NCBI GenBank assembly: GCA_033807775.1
Contig: JAWVWS010001006.1
Span: 372,001-436,000, forward strand
Length of the DNA stretch: 64,000 nucleotides
Reading direction: 5' to 3'
Origin: Saussurea involucrata
Lineage: Eukaryota; Streptophyta; Magnoliopsida; Asterales; Asteraceae
The first letter of the stretch is position 1. The number at the start of each line of letters is the position of its first letter. Under the pieces are notes generated by a model that saw nothing but the letters and a program-made list of their open reading frames with translations, made no database searches and had not been told where the DNA came from. Shown piece by piece: positions 1-10,500 of this stretch. The translations under genes and the position numbers were made by a program.

Positions 1-1
1 G

Positions 2-1000
2 TGGAAGATCTCGAGCCCATACATGTATCAGGAGGTTTGTATGTGCAAGAGCTTCGGTGCGACTCTCACTGGTCCTGCTCTCCAATGGTTGATCAATCTC
101 AAACCCAAGTCCATCGGGTCGTTCGCTGAATTGGTCAACCAATTCTCTCAGCAGTTCGCCAGCAGTCGCAAGATGGAGAAGCAGACCAGTGACCTGTATT
201 ATGTCGTGCAGAAGACCAATGAGTCTATTCGGAGTTATTTCAATAGATTCAATGCGGAGATGGTCAGTATTCGCAATTGCACGTCAAGACCTCAATTGAA
301 GCTTATAAGCGTGGTCTGGACGACAGTTCAGGGTTGTATACTGATTTGACCAAGTATCCTCCGGAGAATTTCGAAGACGTCCGAGCTCGAACCCTAGCAT
401 ATATGAGGGTAGAGGACGACGCTGCCTTTCGTCGCAAGCATACCGACGACAAGAGGTCGTTAGGTGTAAAGAAGCCAGAGTTCAAGACGAAAGCAATTTC
501 CAAAATAGTGCCCGCGCGCCAGATTTTGAACGTCTGATTCAAGACAAAAGCAGAGGCCAAGATTGCGACCAAATTTCCTCAGTACCCCAAGATATTCTCT
601 TACGGGTTCAAAGGGTCCACTAAGGATTTGGTCAAAGCTCTGAAGACCACCCAGGCAACCATCCGGTAGCCCAAGAAGTCCGATCAGGACGACGCTAAGA
701 AAGATAAATCTAAGTGGTGCGACTTTCAAGTCGACCATGGTCATGCGACAGATGATTGTATAGCCCTCAAAAAGGAGCTAGCATATCATGTCCCGAAGGG
801 CAATCTCAAAAATATCATCGATGACGTCGTTACTTCAACTAGCGACCATCGGCCGTCAACCCCCGAGCATGCAAAGGTCGTCAACAGCATCACCGGTGGT
901 TCGGACGTGTGTGGTCTGACATATTCCGCAGCCAAGCGTCACGCCAGTCAAGCACCCGACGATCGGCCTATTCCGCGTTCAATGAGGCCAAAAGGAGATC
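2..1000 (+). pseudogene. gag: Tat-lineage gag fragment (broken)
   Basis: Capsid/nucleocapsid remnant. The window opens inside the gag domain (PF03732-like), with a TLTGPALQW motif near 70-95 and a run on QFSQQFASSR. Reading moves from frame 2 to frame 1 near 280, then continues through a TGA at 535-537 and a TAG at 667-669 to the zinc-knuckle-like motif CDFQVDHGHATDDC near 720-760. That spacing, followed by IALKKELAYHVPKGNL, is characteristic of Tat gags, as opposed to the CCHC knuckles of chromoviruses. The N-terminus lies outside the window. Both stops could come from C-to-T change (CGA to TGA, CAG to TAG), which is inference. Confidence 0.85.
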
Positions 1001-1488
1001 TGGAGTTGGAAGCTATGAAGATTGTGTTCGATCAAGACGACCTCGGTGACTCATATCAGAAGCACCATGACGGGTTGATCATTCAACTTACGATTGGTAA
1101 TTGTTTAACCCAACGAGTCTTGATCGATGGGGGTAGCTCAGCGAACGTCATTTTCCTTGACACCATCAAGGCTATGGGAATTGATCGCTCGGAAATCACC
1201 CGACGTTCGACAACTTTGGTCGGTTTCAATGGAGAAGCGACGAGCACCTATGGAGATATCATCTTGCCAGTCTATGCTGGAGGAATCAACAAGCAGACCA
1301 AGTTCAGCATCATCGATTGCGCGTCAGCCTATAACATCATTCTAGGTCGACCATGTATCCAGGAAATGAAATCCGTTCCCTCGACGTATCATCAGACCCT
1401 GAAGTTCCCTACGCCGTGGGGAGTCCAAGAAATCAAAAGTGAGCCGAAAGTCGCCCGTGACTGCTATAAGACCACTCTGAAGCCGTGA
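1001..1488 (+). CDS. Tat-lineage aspartic protease domain
   Basis: Retropepsin-like protease that would cleave Gag. It is the C-terminal part of the open frame 907-1488. The active site reads LIDGGSSANVIF, with DGG in place of the usual DTG/DSG, as is common in Tat elements. The flap region follows, then NIILGRP and the conserved tail VPSTYHQTLKFPTPWG. The frame ends at TAG-free sequence with a TGA at 1486-1488. In a complete Tat element the frame would run on to RT, RNase H and integrase, but nothing recognisable from those domains follows here, so this copy cannot reverse transcribe by itself. Confidence 0.8.
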
Positions 1489-2361
1489 AAGTAAGCCGTC
1501 TAGCAGTCACGACCCGACCATAAGGTCTCGATAGGTTCGTCCTTCTATTTCTAACCTTAAAGATAAACTCATGCTTTTCTTACAGGAATAAAACGGCTAT
1601 CTTGCCCTGTCGCGCGAAAACACGGTCGACGCAGACATTGATGATATTTCCCAAGATCTATGTGTCGATTCGTCATTGAAATCCTATTTTCTCTTGAAAG
1701 GAATAGGATAATAAAGGACAGGGGACAAATACCCCATTCAAATTCAAAAAAAAAGAGGGAAAATCTGAGAAGGTACGTTCCCTAATTTCTTTTCTCTCCC
1801 TTCATACGATTTCTCATCGCGAACAGTTACCGACTTAAGCATCGGAGGGTCGTTGGTTAGCCAACGACCAACCTCTAACATCGTTTTTTCGCAGAATCGC
1901 ACGACATTAATCTTACGACTCTAGTTTCGCAAGGTCGCACGACAAAAACGATCAGGTCTATGACTTGATTATCCTTCTACAGGGACACACGATTCAAGTT
2001 CATCGCACGACTTAGTCGTACGATCGCAAAGTCTAGCGATCTCATGATCTAAGTTTCTTGACTTAGAAAAATTTCATACTCTGAATGTATGCTCTAGTCG
2101 TGTGTGCTTATGTTTATATACACGATTTAAAAGTCTTATGGCTTACGTTCCAGTTATTGTGTTGCAATAATGCTTAAGTCGTGTGATTTCTTGGTTATTC
2201 TTTACTTAGTGAATCTTACAATTAACGTTGTATTTATTCATAAAATCGCAAGTTCGACAGAAAGTCTAAATTTCATTCAATGAATAAACTGTCGATTACA
2301 TTAAAAGGAACTCGACCACCAACGGTCGATCGGTAAAAACAAAAGTAAAGAATTTTTGCGG
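1489..2361. other. Non-coding Tat stretch in place of pol
   Basis: About 870 bp with no credible ORF on either strand. It replaces RT-RNase H-integrase and also forms the 3' flank of the antisense gene. It is rich in CGAC/GTCG words, for example CGCACGAC near 1908, 1937 and 2004, and a near-palindrome CTTAGTCGTACG near 2010. The same words recur in the antisense gene and in the LTR. Confidence 0.6.
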
Positions 2362-4391
2362 TTAGATTTGAGGAGGGGCATCAGTCGCATCCTTGCCTGA
2401 GGTCCCGCCCTGAACACCTTCGTCTACCACCTCCTACTCGACGTCCTTCTCGTCATCCAAATCAAGGTCTCTCGCAGTCCCGACGCCCTTCAAGTAAATA
2501 TCGAGCTCTTTCGACTCCGAAGCAAGAGGTTCCTTCCCCAACAGATGTCGCCTCATGATTGTCGCCCTAGCAGTCAGGCAAGCTATAGCAAAAACAGACG
2601 TACCCTCGTCCTTAGCAGCTTGCACCTCTTTCTCCAGACTCTCCACCTTGGACTTAGAATCCTCGGCTTCCTTTGTAATCGCAGCCAAGGATTCCTTAAC
2701 TTTGTCCATCTCCTCCCTCTGATCGGCAACCATGGACAGGGTCTGTGTCAAGCGATGATTGGCCTCATCCTTTGCACGTCCGATGGCCTATAGATGTTTC
2801 AAGGCGTCATCGATACGTTTTGACAGAGCCTCTTCACGCTCTACGGCGACCTTTGCCCTATCCAACGCTGCGTTCTCCCTCTCGTGCGCAGCAGACATTA
2901 GATCCTTTATCTTCATTGTCTCACCCCACAAAGCTAGGGAAGCCTAGAACGCCTGTAAAATCATAAAACAAATATTGTAAATAAACATACGACAACGAAC
3001 AACGACACCGAACACGACAATGACAGCGACAAACGAACCAAGTCTTGAAAGAAAGACTTACCATGAAAGCCAGCCCGACGACATGAGCTCCCGTCTCCTC
3101 GATAGGAAACCCCACGAAACGCTCCTTGAAAGAAGGGAGCAAATATTTCCCCAAGTGAGGAAATAGGTTCGTCCCATCCAAGACACTGCTGGCCATAAAG
3201 TCCGACGGCAATGTAAAATTAACCGTCGTGACCTTAGCCCCTCCCGTCGGCTGATCCTTGCCCTTGCCAGCCGATAAAGGATCTGACCTGGCTGACGGGG
3301 ACTTCGTTGTTTCCATCGGAGGCGCAGAACTAATAGGTGTCGCAACAATCGCATCGGAAGACGACTTCCTGGGCGATGCGACCTTCGCCTTCTCAGGCGT
3401 AACGACTCTAGAAGAGTCATGAACTCCCGAAGACGGTTCCTTCGGGATCGTCGTCCTCGTCTTCTTCGGAACAGTTGGACCAGTGGACATAAGCTTCTGC
3501 CTCCGTAGTTGAGACTCCCCTGGAAACCACAGGAGAGTAAAAATTATGAAAATCACAAGGGAAGAAGATTTGAATTAACACAGAAAAAAATAAAAAGGTA
3601 CGCTTAACAGTCATCTCTCTTTCTTCTTTCGACTCCTCTTCTTCCTCACGTTTCTCCCCCTGATTTTCTCCTAAGTATACTAAATCCTCGTCGTCGTCCA
3701 CCAATTGTCGTACGACAAACGACCGTTCCCCAGTGCTGAACTCTAAGAACGCGTCGATCTTTGCTTGAGAATTAGCGTAAGGCTTCACGTCCTCAAACTT
3801 AATGGTTGTTAACATACAAAAAGCAAGTTAAAAATCAGGTAAAAATCACAAACGACGTACGACAAGGAAATTGCAAAGCTCATCCGACGTATTCCATCCG
3901 GTCCTAATCCAATCACTCTCGGAATCAAGGGTCGACTTATGCACAAAGACATACCGAGTCTTCCATTTGCGATCGTTCACAGCGGTCTGTAGGACCAAAG
4001 CACAATCGCCCCTATACCTAGAATATAAGCTACAACGATGACACCCGTCCTTCTTGGCTTGATAAGCCAAGAGGAGATCGCGTACATTCATGGGAGTATC
4101 CCATTTCTTAGTAACACGCTCAATCACTTGTGCGACTCGCCAGAATTGGGGCATTAGCTGACCTGGTGCTAAATTGAATTCTAGCATAAAAGCCTTAGAG
4201 AGTGGCGAGTAAGGCCATTCGAAACCTATCTTAAAGGGGTATTCGTATATCACAATATACCCCTTGGGGCATTCGTTCGATCGAATCTGACCTGGGCAGA
4301 TCAATTCAACCCACGCAGGGATTTTTGCTATGTTTCTAAACTCATCAAGACCCGATTGTTCTTGAATAGTGCTTTCAGGATCTATTGACAT
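2362..4391 (-). pseudogene. Antisense ORF of Tat element, four predicted exons, 'gypsy-type transposase'-like protein
   Basis: Runs opposite to gag. Exon 1 (4391-3861) starts at an ATG and holds a globular domain with a YEYPFKIGFEWP...LAPGQLMPQFWR motif, like the plant family named putative gypsy-type transposon (PF04195). Predicted introns are 3860-3798 (GTACGT donor, only 63 nt), 3601-3520 (acceptor TTTCCAG) and 3061-2953 (donor ATG|GTAAGT, acceptor TTTACAG). Each join keeps the frame. Exons 2 and 3 are acidic, then Ser/Pro/Lys-rich. Exon 4 is a coiled coil (KVKESLAAITKEAEDSKSKVESLEKEV). Exon 4 has in-frame TAG codons at 2946-2944, 2790-2788 and 2436-2434 before a TAA at 2364-2362. The function is unknown; antisense ORFs are a known trait of Tat elements. 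Confidence 0.65.
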
Positions 4392-4884
4392 TTCTAACAG
4401 ACTTAAAGAAATCAACAGAAATCGTACCTTATATAAGCGCTCTAGACCTTGAACAATCTTAACCAAGTCGAAGATTCTCACGGGTTCAGGAAATATTGGA
4501 CGAAGAATGGTAAGGAAATCAAGGCAAAATCTCTCTCTGAATAAACTCTTTGAAAGCGTAACGAGGAAATGATCCGTCAAGGTCTCTATTTATGCAAGAA
4601 ATCGGGTCCGGTCGAGTCTCTTGATGACCGACATGCATCCCAGTCTTTTCAAATGACCACACGGATCATCGACACCTGGCAGCGACAGCTGATAAGCACC
4701 ATCGTGCGTCAGTATGACGTCACGATCCCGTTTTTGTTCCAACTTCTCGTTCAGTTAAAATCAGATCGATCCAGTCCCAAGACAACCGAGGTAACTTTTC
4801 AACACGTGTCATAATTCTATACATCCGACTGACAAAATTTAAAATTCAAATTTGCCATCCTACTTTCAAATTTTGGGGGCAAAC
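4392..4884. other. Leader of antisense gene and 3' untranslated region of Tat element, with PPT
   Basis: No gene on the plus strand. It holds the antisense leader and candidate TATA box, then G-rich tract TTTTGGGGGCAAAC at 4871-4884. That tract directly abuts the TG of the 3' LTR and is the likely polypurine tract for plus-strand priming. Confidence 0.6.
4585..4600 (-). promoter_or_regulatory. Candidate TATA box for the antisense gene
   Basis: On the minus strand the sequence reads TTGCATAAATAGAGACC, about 195 bp upstream of the proposed ATG at 4391. It would give the antisense gene its own promoter inside the element. No transcript evidence is available from sequence alone. Confidence 0.35.
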
Positions 4885-5103
4885 TGTTTGGGCAAAATTT
4901 CACCAGTCTCGACCACGACCAAGGTAAGGAAAACACCTATTCCCTTTTTCCATAACGAAGGTAAAATCATAGTACTTTCTCTCATGATTAAAGATAAAAT
5001 CGAAAATCTCTTACCTCACGACACTCGACCTCGACGTCTCCTAGTTCACACGACCGTCGCATAAAACCATGCGACCTCGACCGACTAACCCGCTATACGA
5101 CTG
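4885..5103 (+). repeat. Tat 3' LTR, first part
   Basis: Begins TGTTTGGGCAAAATTTC straight after the PPT. It is interrupted after 219 bp by SIRE A. The last five bases, GACTG (5099-5103), are the SIRE A target duplication. Confidence 0.7.
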
Positions 5104-5590
5104 TGTTAGATCTGAAGTTTTGTCAATAAACCAAGTGCTGAAGATCTGATAAGAAGACTCAGATGGTCTGAGTAGAGGAGTCAGATATCTGAGAAGAGAA
5201 GTCAGAGTTCTGAGAGAAAGAGTCAGAAGCTCTGAGAAGCGTTATCAGAAGAATGTTCAGAAGTTCTGAACTACCTGTTCAGAACTTATGACTACATACT
5301 TTACTTAGTATTTAGTAAGCTAATTAGGACACGTGTTATGTTCTTATTAGTCTTTCTTATTTGTACTGTAGCTTTAACATGTCCGTTGCAGTATAAATAG
5401 AGTGGTTAGCACTACGTAGCTAACTGATTGATTTTCCCGTATATCTTTGTATTCATTCTTTGTAATCTTTGAGATTCTCTCTCTCTTAGATTTGTAATCC
5501 TGTTCATCATTGAATACAATTGGGCTTGATCATACAATTTCTCAATTACTGCTTTCTATATTGATTGTAAGATTAGATCCTGTTCTTTCA
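5104..5590 (+). repeat. SIRE A 5' LTR
   Basis: 487 bp, TGTTAGATCT...TTTCA. It holds a TATA box (TATAAATA, 5392-5399) and, 120-235 bp upstream of that, a cluster of palindromes of the form TCAGA..TCTGA at 5159, 5181, 5202, 5223 and 5257. The pyrimidine-rich stretch near 5478 (CTCTCTCTC) is probably in R/U5. Confidence 0.95.
5392..5399 (+). promoter_or_regulatory. TATA box of SIRE A 5' LTR
   Basis: TATAAATA, repeated in the 3' LTR at 26516-26523. Transcription would start about 30 bp downstream, placing the palindrome cluster in the upstream U3 enhancer region. Confidence 0.7.
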
Positions 5591-5592
5591 AT

Positions 5593-5604
5593 TGGTATCA
5601 GAGC
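5593..5604 (+). other. Primer-binding site of SIRE A
   Basis: TGGTATCAGAGC, complementary to the 3' end of plant initiator tRNA-Met, two bases after the LTR end. It is followed 19 bp later by the Tekay target duplication ATTCA. Confidence 0.9.
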
Positions 5605-5627
5605 CAATCAACAAACAAATTCATTCA

Positions 5628-7270
5628 TGTAATACCCCGGGTAAAGTCGTTATTTAAAACCCTCTTATCGTTAAATTGAATAAGTTTATAATAATATATT
5701 TAGGGTAAAAGTTTGGTTAATTTGGAAGTTTAAGGGTATGTTTTGCCATTTGATGAAAGTATGGGGTTTGTTTGGTAACTATGAAGATATTTATCTTCAT
5801 CCACCGCCTCTTTTTATTTTTATTGAGATGAGGTGTCTCATTTTAGAGACTTGGCAAAAAGGAAAACAAAGTGTGTGTGTGTTATTGGTTCACGACAGAG
5901 AGAAAGGAGAGAAAAGAGAGAAGAGAGGATTGAGAGGAAATTTAAGAAGAAGAAGGAAGCTGTGGAGTTTCAGCTGGATTATTAAGGATCAGTTCAAGGA
6001 AGTAAAGGTAACAATCATTTATAACCTATCCCTTTTATATTTATAAGTTGATAAATAGGTATGTAGGTGGGTTTTGGTGTTTTGATAAGATATGTGTATT
6101 TTGGGTTTGGGATAGTGTTCTATGGTAGTATGAAACATATCTGTAAATCTGGGTAAAAGATGAACTCAGTGAATTGAGAGGTTTATGAATGTTCATAAGA
6201 ATCGCAAGCCTTGGTTGCGATGGGATTTTTGGCTCGCAGCCTTTAGCTGCGAGGGAGTTAGGGCTCGCAGCCTTTAGCTGCGAGGGAGTTAGGGCTCGCA
6301 AGCCATGCTTGCGAGGAGAGAGTGTGTCTCGAGGAAGAGACAGAGAAGGTGGCGAGAGAGAGTGTGTTGCGAGGAGAGAGAGAGAGAGTTGCGAGAGAGT
6401 GTTGGCCGAGATAGCAAAATGGGATTTTTAGACTATTTAGATTCATTTAGTATTCTCGACTGTTAAATGTTCCGTAATTAATTGATTACAGATTTTGTGA
6501 ACTTTGGGAGAAAGATCGAATTGATAGATAAAGGATCCGGAGGTTTTGGATAAAGCAACGAGGTGAGTTTTACTTTAAAAGTAATTTCAACTGGAATACA
6601 TACGTATGGTTTGAGAATGTGATAATTAGTGATTATGTGTATATATATGGTATATGCGAATTACAATATAGTGAGATATTGTATTTACATGTGTATTATA
6701 AACGTGTTATAATACGTTGGCCGGGTTTAAGACCGGTGTGATTGGCTATAGAACTTGTATAGCGTTGTTTGGCTGTAGATGTTGTACAGCGTTGTATATT
6801 ATTAGTTGGCTTGCTACCACTAATATGGCCAGGAGGAAATGAGAAGGAAAGGTGCACGAGGAGTGAGCTTAATTGGATATATGTAATTATGTGGCGTGAT
6901 TTATATGAATGAAGTTTATATAAATGGTTTTTTTTTTACTAACAGGGGTTTCTCACTTAGACCAACAGGTCTAACCCTCATTTTGTTTTAAAAATATGTA
7001 TTCCAGGTGGCGTATCAAGTAAGGGAAAGTAAGTAGAGTATGAGATGGATGGCTAGTAAGGAAGACTAAGACGAAGCTTTTGACTTATTTAGTAGTTGTA
7101 ATGGAATGTTAAGTGTTATGGATGCAAATAGCACAAGGATTGTATTTCAAATGTTTTCTTTCTATTTGTAAAAGACTACCGGACCATACATGTAAAGTGA
7201 AGTTTGTTTCTTATATTTAATTGTGTTATATTGTGTAATACGTCATGTATATGGGATAAGGGACGTTACA
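5628..7270 (+). repeat. Tekay (+) 5' LTR
   Basis: 1643 bp. It contains a four-hairpin array at 6201-6315 and GA-rich microsatellite sequence just after it. A TATA-like TATATATATGG lies near 6639-6650, and a palindromic motif CACTTAGACCAACAGGTCTA lies near 6955. The short ORFs here are repeat-driven and not genes. Confidence 0.95.
6201..6315 (+). repeat. Array of four inverted repeats in Tekay (+) 5' LTR
   Basis: Four consecutive stem-loops at 6201-6221 (arms ATCGCAA/TTGCGAT), 6233-6253 and 6264-6284 (arms CTCGCAGC/GCTGCGAG, loop CTTTA) and 6295-6315 (arms CTCGCAAGC/GCTTGCGAG). The last three have an exact 31-bp period with a GGAGTTAGGG linker. The 3' LTR copy is at 12726-12840. Confidence 0.9.
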
Positions 7271-7272
7271 AA

Positions 7273-7284
7273 TGGTATCAGAGA
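7273..7284 (+). other. Primer-binding site of Tekay (+)
   Basis: TGGTATCAGAGA, nearly fully complementary to initiator tRNA-Met, two bases inside the 5' LTR end. A 249-bp leader then runs to the gag ATG at 7534 with no other ORF. Confidence 0.85.
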
Positions 7285-7533
7285 CTTAGTTTAAGGGATT
7301 TAGGTATTTGTATCTGTACCTAGACTTAAACTGCATGTGAAGTAGGATGTCCCTATCATTATAGAACCTTGGGATGATGAAGTATAAAAGGTAGAAGGAA
7401 CATCATGTAAGGTAATTTCATATTACACCTGGCCAGTGTAATTGTGATTTTTTCAGGTACATGTTTGAACTGGAATACCTTGTTATATGGGGTATGTGCT
7501 TATGTGTATATTAATCTTGTTTAAATCTACAGA

Positions 7534-10500
7534 ATGGCAAGTGGTACAAGAAATTCGAATCGAGGAGGAGGAAGAAATCCAAACAGAACTAATCCGCCAG
7601 TAGGAACAGGGGACAGGGGAGGCAGAACAGGGGGCATAACTGGAGGTAGGCTTCGAGGTGGAGCTGGAGGTAGAACCGGAGGTAGAACTCAACAAAATAG
7701 TACGGATTTCATTACCAGAGCTGATTTAATGACAGAAATGGGGAGATTACAAGACAATATTCAAGCTATGCTCAACCACGCTCATAATACTAAAACAGAA
7801 AGACCAGACCCTACTCTTGAAGAGGAGATGCCAATTACCCCAACGGTCTTACCGGTAATGAGAAAATGTGATTACAAAATGTTTCTTAGCTGCAAGCCTC
7901 CGACATTCTCAGGGGATCGGGATCCGGTGAAAGCAATGAGGTGGATGAAGGAAATTGAAGCCATTTTTAAAACGAGTAAGTGTGCGGACGGAGATAGAGT
8001 ATTGTACGGGGCAGCCATGTTGAAAGGAGATGCGTTGTATTGGTGGGAATCGTTTATTCATTCAAAAGGATCCGATGTTTATTCTACCCTATCTTGGGAA
8101 GAATTTGTGATAGCCTACAGGAACGCATTTTGTCCCCAAGCAGCCGTCAAACAACTGGAAGGAGAATTCATGAATTTGCAACAAGGAAGCTTATCCGTTC
8201 GAGATTATACTGCTAGCTTTCTGGAAAAATCTCGATTTGCAGAATACTATGTCGCTACAGAAGCGATGAAGATAGAAAGGGTTATCTTTGGGTTGAACTC
8301 AGAGATTAGAAGGTTAGTGACTGCAAAGGGACCCGATACCTTTTCAGCTGCAGTTGATGCAGCGGAAAATGTTGAACGAGATATGAGAAGGGATACGGGA
8401 GATAAGAGTATCGGAAAGAGAAAGTGGGAAGGACCGCAATATGATCCGAAGAGGTCCCGATTTCAGAGGTATGATAGCCGTCCGCCGTTTCGACTAGCGG
8501 AAAGACCATGTCCGAAGTGCAACCGTGTCCATCAAGGAAACTGCCAAGGTGATTTGCGAGCATGTTATAAGTGTGGGAAGACTGGGCACGTCATTAAGGA
8601 TTGTAAGGTAACGCGGCTATGTTTCTTATGCAATTCTCCGGATCATTTCCAATCAAACTGTCCGCGAGGGAGGATGCAGCAAGGTGGGTCATTAGGCAGG
8701 CCAGCAAATGTTAAACCAGTAGTGCCAAGACTGGAACCGCCAGTAACCAGAGGTCGCGCATTTCAGATGACTGAGAAAGAAGCGGAGGAAACTCCAGATG
8801 TGGTCACAGGTACATTTTTGATAAACTCTACACGTGCTAAGGTGTTATTTGATTCCGGTGCAAACCGATCGTTTGTGTCTCCTGCATTTGCTGCTTGTTT
8901 GTGTTTGAAACCTAAATTGTTAGATCATTCTCTATTAGTAGATACTGCAAATGATAACCAAGTGTCAGTTAGCGAAGTATTTGATGGTTGTGTGATTAAT
9001 ATCGAAGGGTGTGGAGTGCCTATACAATTGTTTCCTATAACTTTGATAGAATTTGATGTAGTAGTGGGAATGGACTGGTGGGCTGAGAATCAGGCTAATA
9101 TAGTGTGTGACAAGAAGATAATAAATGTTGTATTGCCTGAGAAAGGACCGGTAGTGATTTATGGTGATCGTAGGAATCATCAGTCCTGTCTTATATCACT
9201 AGTAAAGGCACGTAAGTGTGTGAATAAGGGTTGTCAGAGTTACTTGGCTTACGTGATAGATGTTAAGCCGGAAAAGATTAGGATGGAAGATATTCCTATC
9301 GTTAGTGAATTCCCTGAAGTATTCCCTGAAGACTTGAACAGTCTTCCGCCAGTTAGACAAGTCGAGTTCGGTATAGACTTAATTCCTGGAGCCACTCCTG
9401 TAGCCCGTGCACCGTACCGTTTGGCACCTCCAGAGATGAAAGAGATGATGGCACAACTACAAGATCTATCCGATAAGGGTTTCATCAGACCTAGTTCTTC
9501 GCCGTGGGGAGCACCAGTGTTATTTGTGAAAAAGAAAGATGGGTCGATGAGAATGTGTATTGACTACCGAGAATTGAATAAGCGCACGATAAAGAACAAG
9601 TATCCGCTACCCCGAATTGATGATCTCTTTGATCAGTTAGTTGGAGCTTGCTATTTCTCCAAGATTGATCTAAGGTCCGGTTATCACCAGCTGAAGGTTA
9701 AAGAAGAAGACGTTTTAAAGACTGCTTTTCGAACGAGGTATGGTCATCATGAATTTTTAGTAATGCCATTTGGATTGACGAACGCTCCAGCTGCCTTTAT
9801 GGATTTGATGAATCGGGTATGTAAGCCGTATCTCGATAAATTTGTAATTGTTTTTATCGATGATATTCTTATCTATTCTCGATCCAAGGAAGAGCACGCG
9901 CAACATCTTCGTTTGATTCTAGAGCTGCTGAAGAAGGAAAGGTTGTATGCAAAATTTTCAAAATGTGAGTTCTGGTTACGGAAAGTACAATCTCTGGGGC
10001 ACGTGGTTTCTGAGAAAGGTATACAAGTCGATCCGATGAAAGTAGAAGCAGTTGAAAAGTGGGAACAGCCTAAGACAGCAACAGAGGTACGCAGTTTTCT
10101 GGGTTTAGCCGGTTACTATCGAAAATTTATAAAAGACTTCTCTCGAATCGCAACGCCAATGACTAAGCTGACCCGGAAGAACCTAAAGTTTGAGTGGAAA
10201 GCAGAACAAGACGAGGCCTTCCGGATATTGAAAGAGAAACTATGCAGCGCACCGATTCTATCACTACCTGAAGGTTCTGAAGACTTTGTCGTTTACAGTG
10301 ATGCGTCTAAATTGGGATTGGGTTGTGTGCTTATGCAGCGTGGAAAGGTTATAGCTTATGCTTCTCGCCAACTGAAGGATCATGAACGGCAGTATCCTAC
10401 GCACGATATGGAGCTTGCTGTAGTCGTTTTCGCGTTAAAAATTTGGAGACATTATCTGTATGGTTCCAAATGTCAGATTTATACTGACCACAAGAGTCTT

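Noticed and set aside
4569..5064. Short plus-strand ORFs near the Tat 3' LTR
   Set aside because: They cover the antisense leader, PPT and LTR; no conserved motif.
6189..6431. ORFs across the Tekay LTR (also 12566-12946 on the minus strand)
   Set aside because: Created by the hairpin array and GA repeats; broken by small differences between the two LTR copies.
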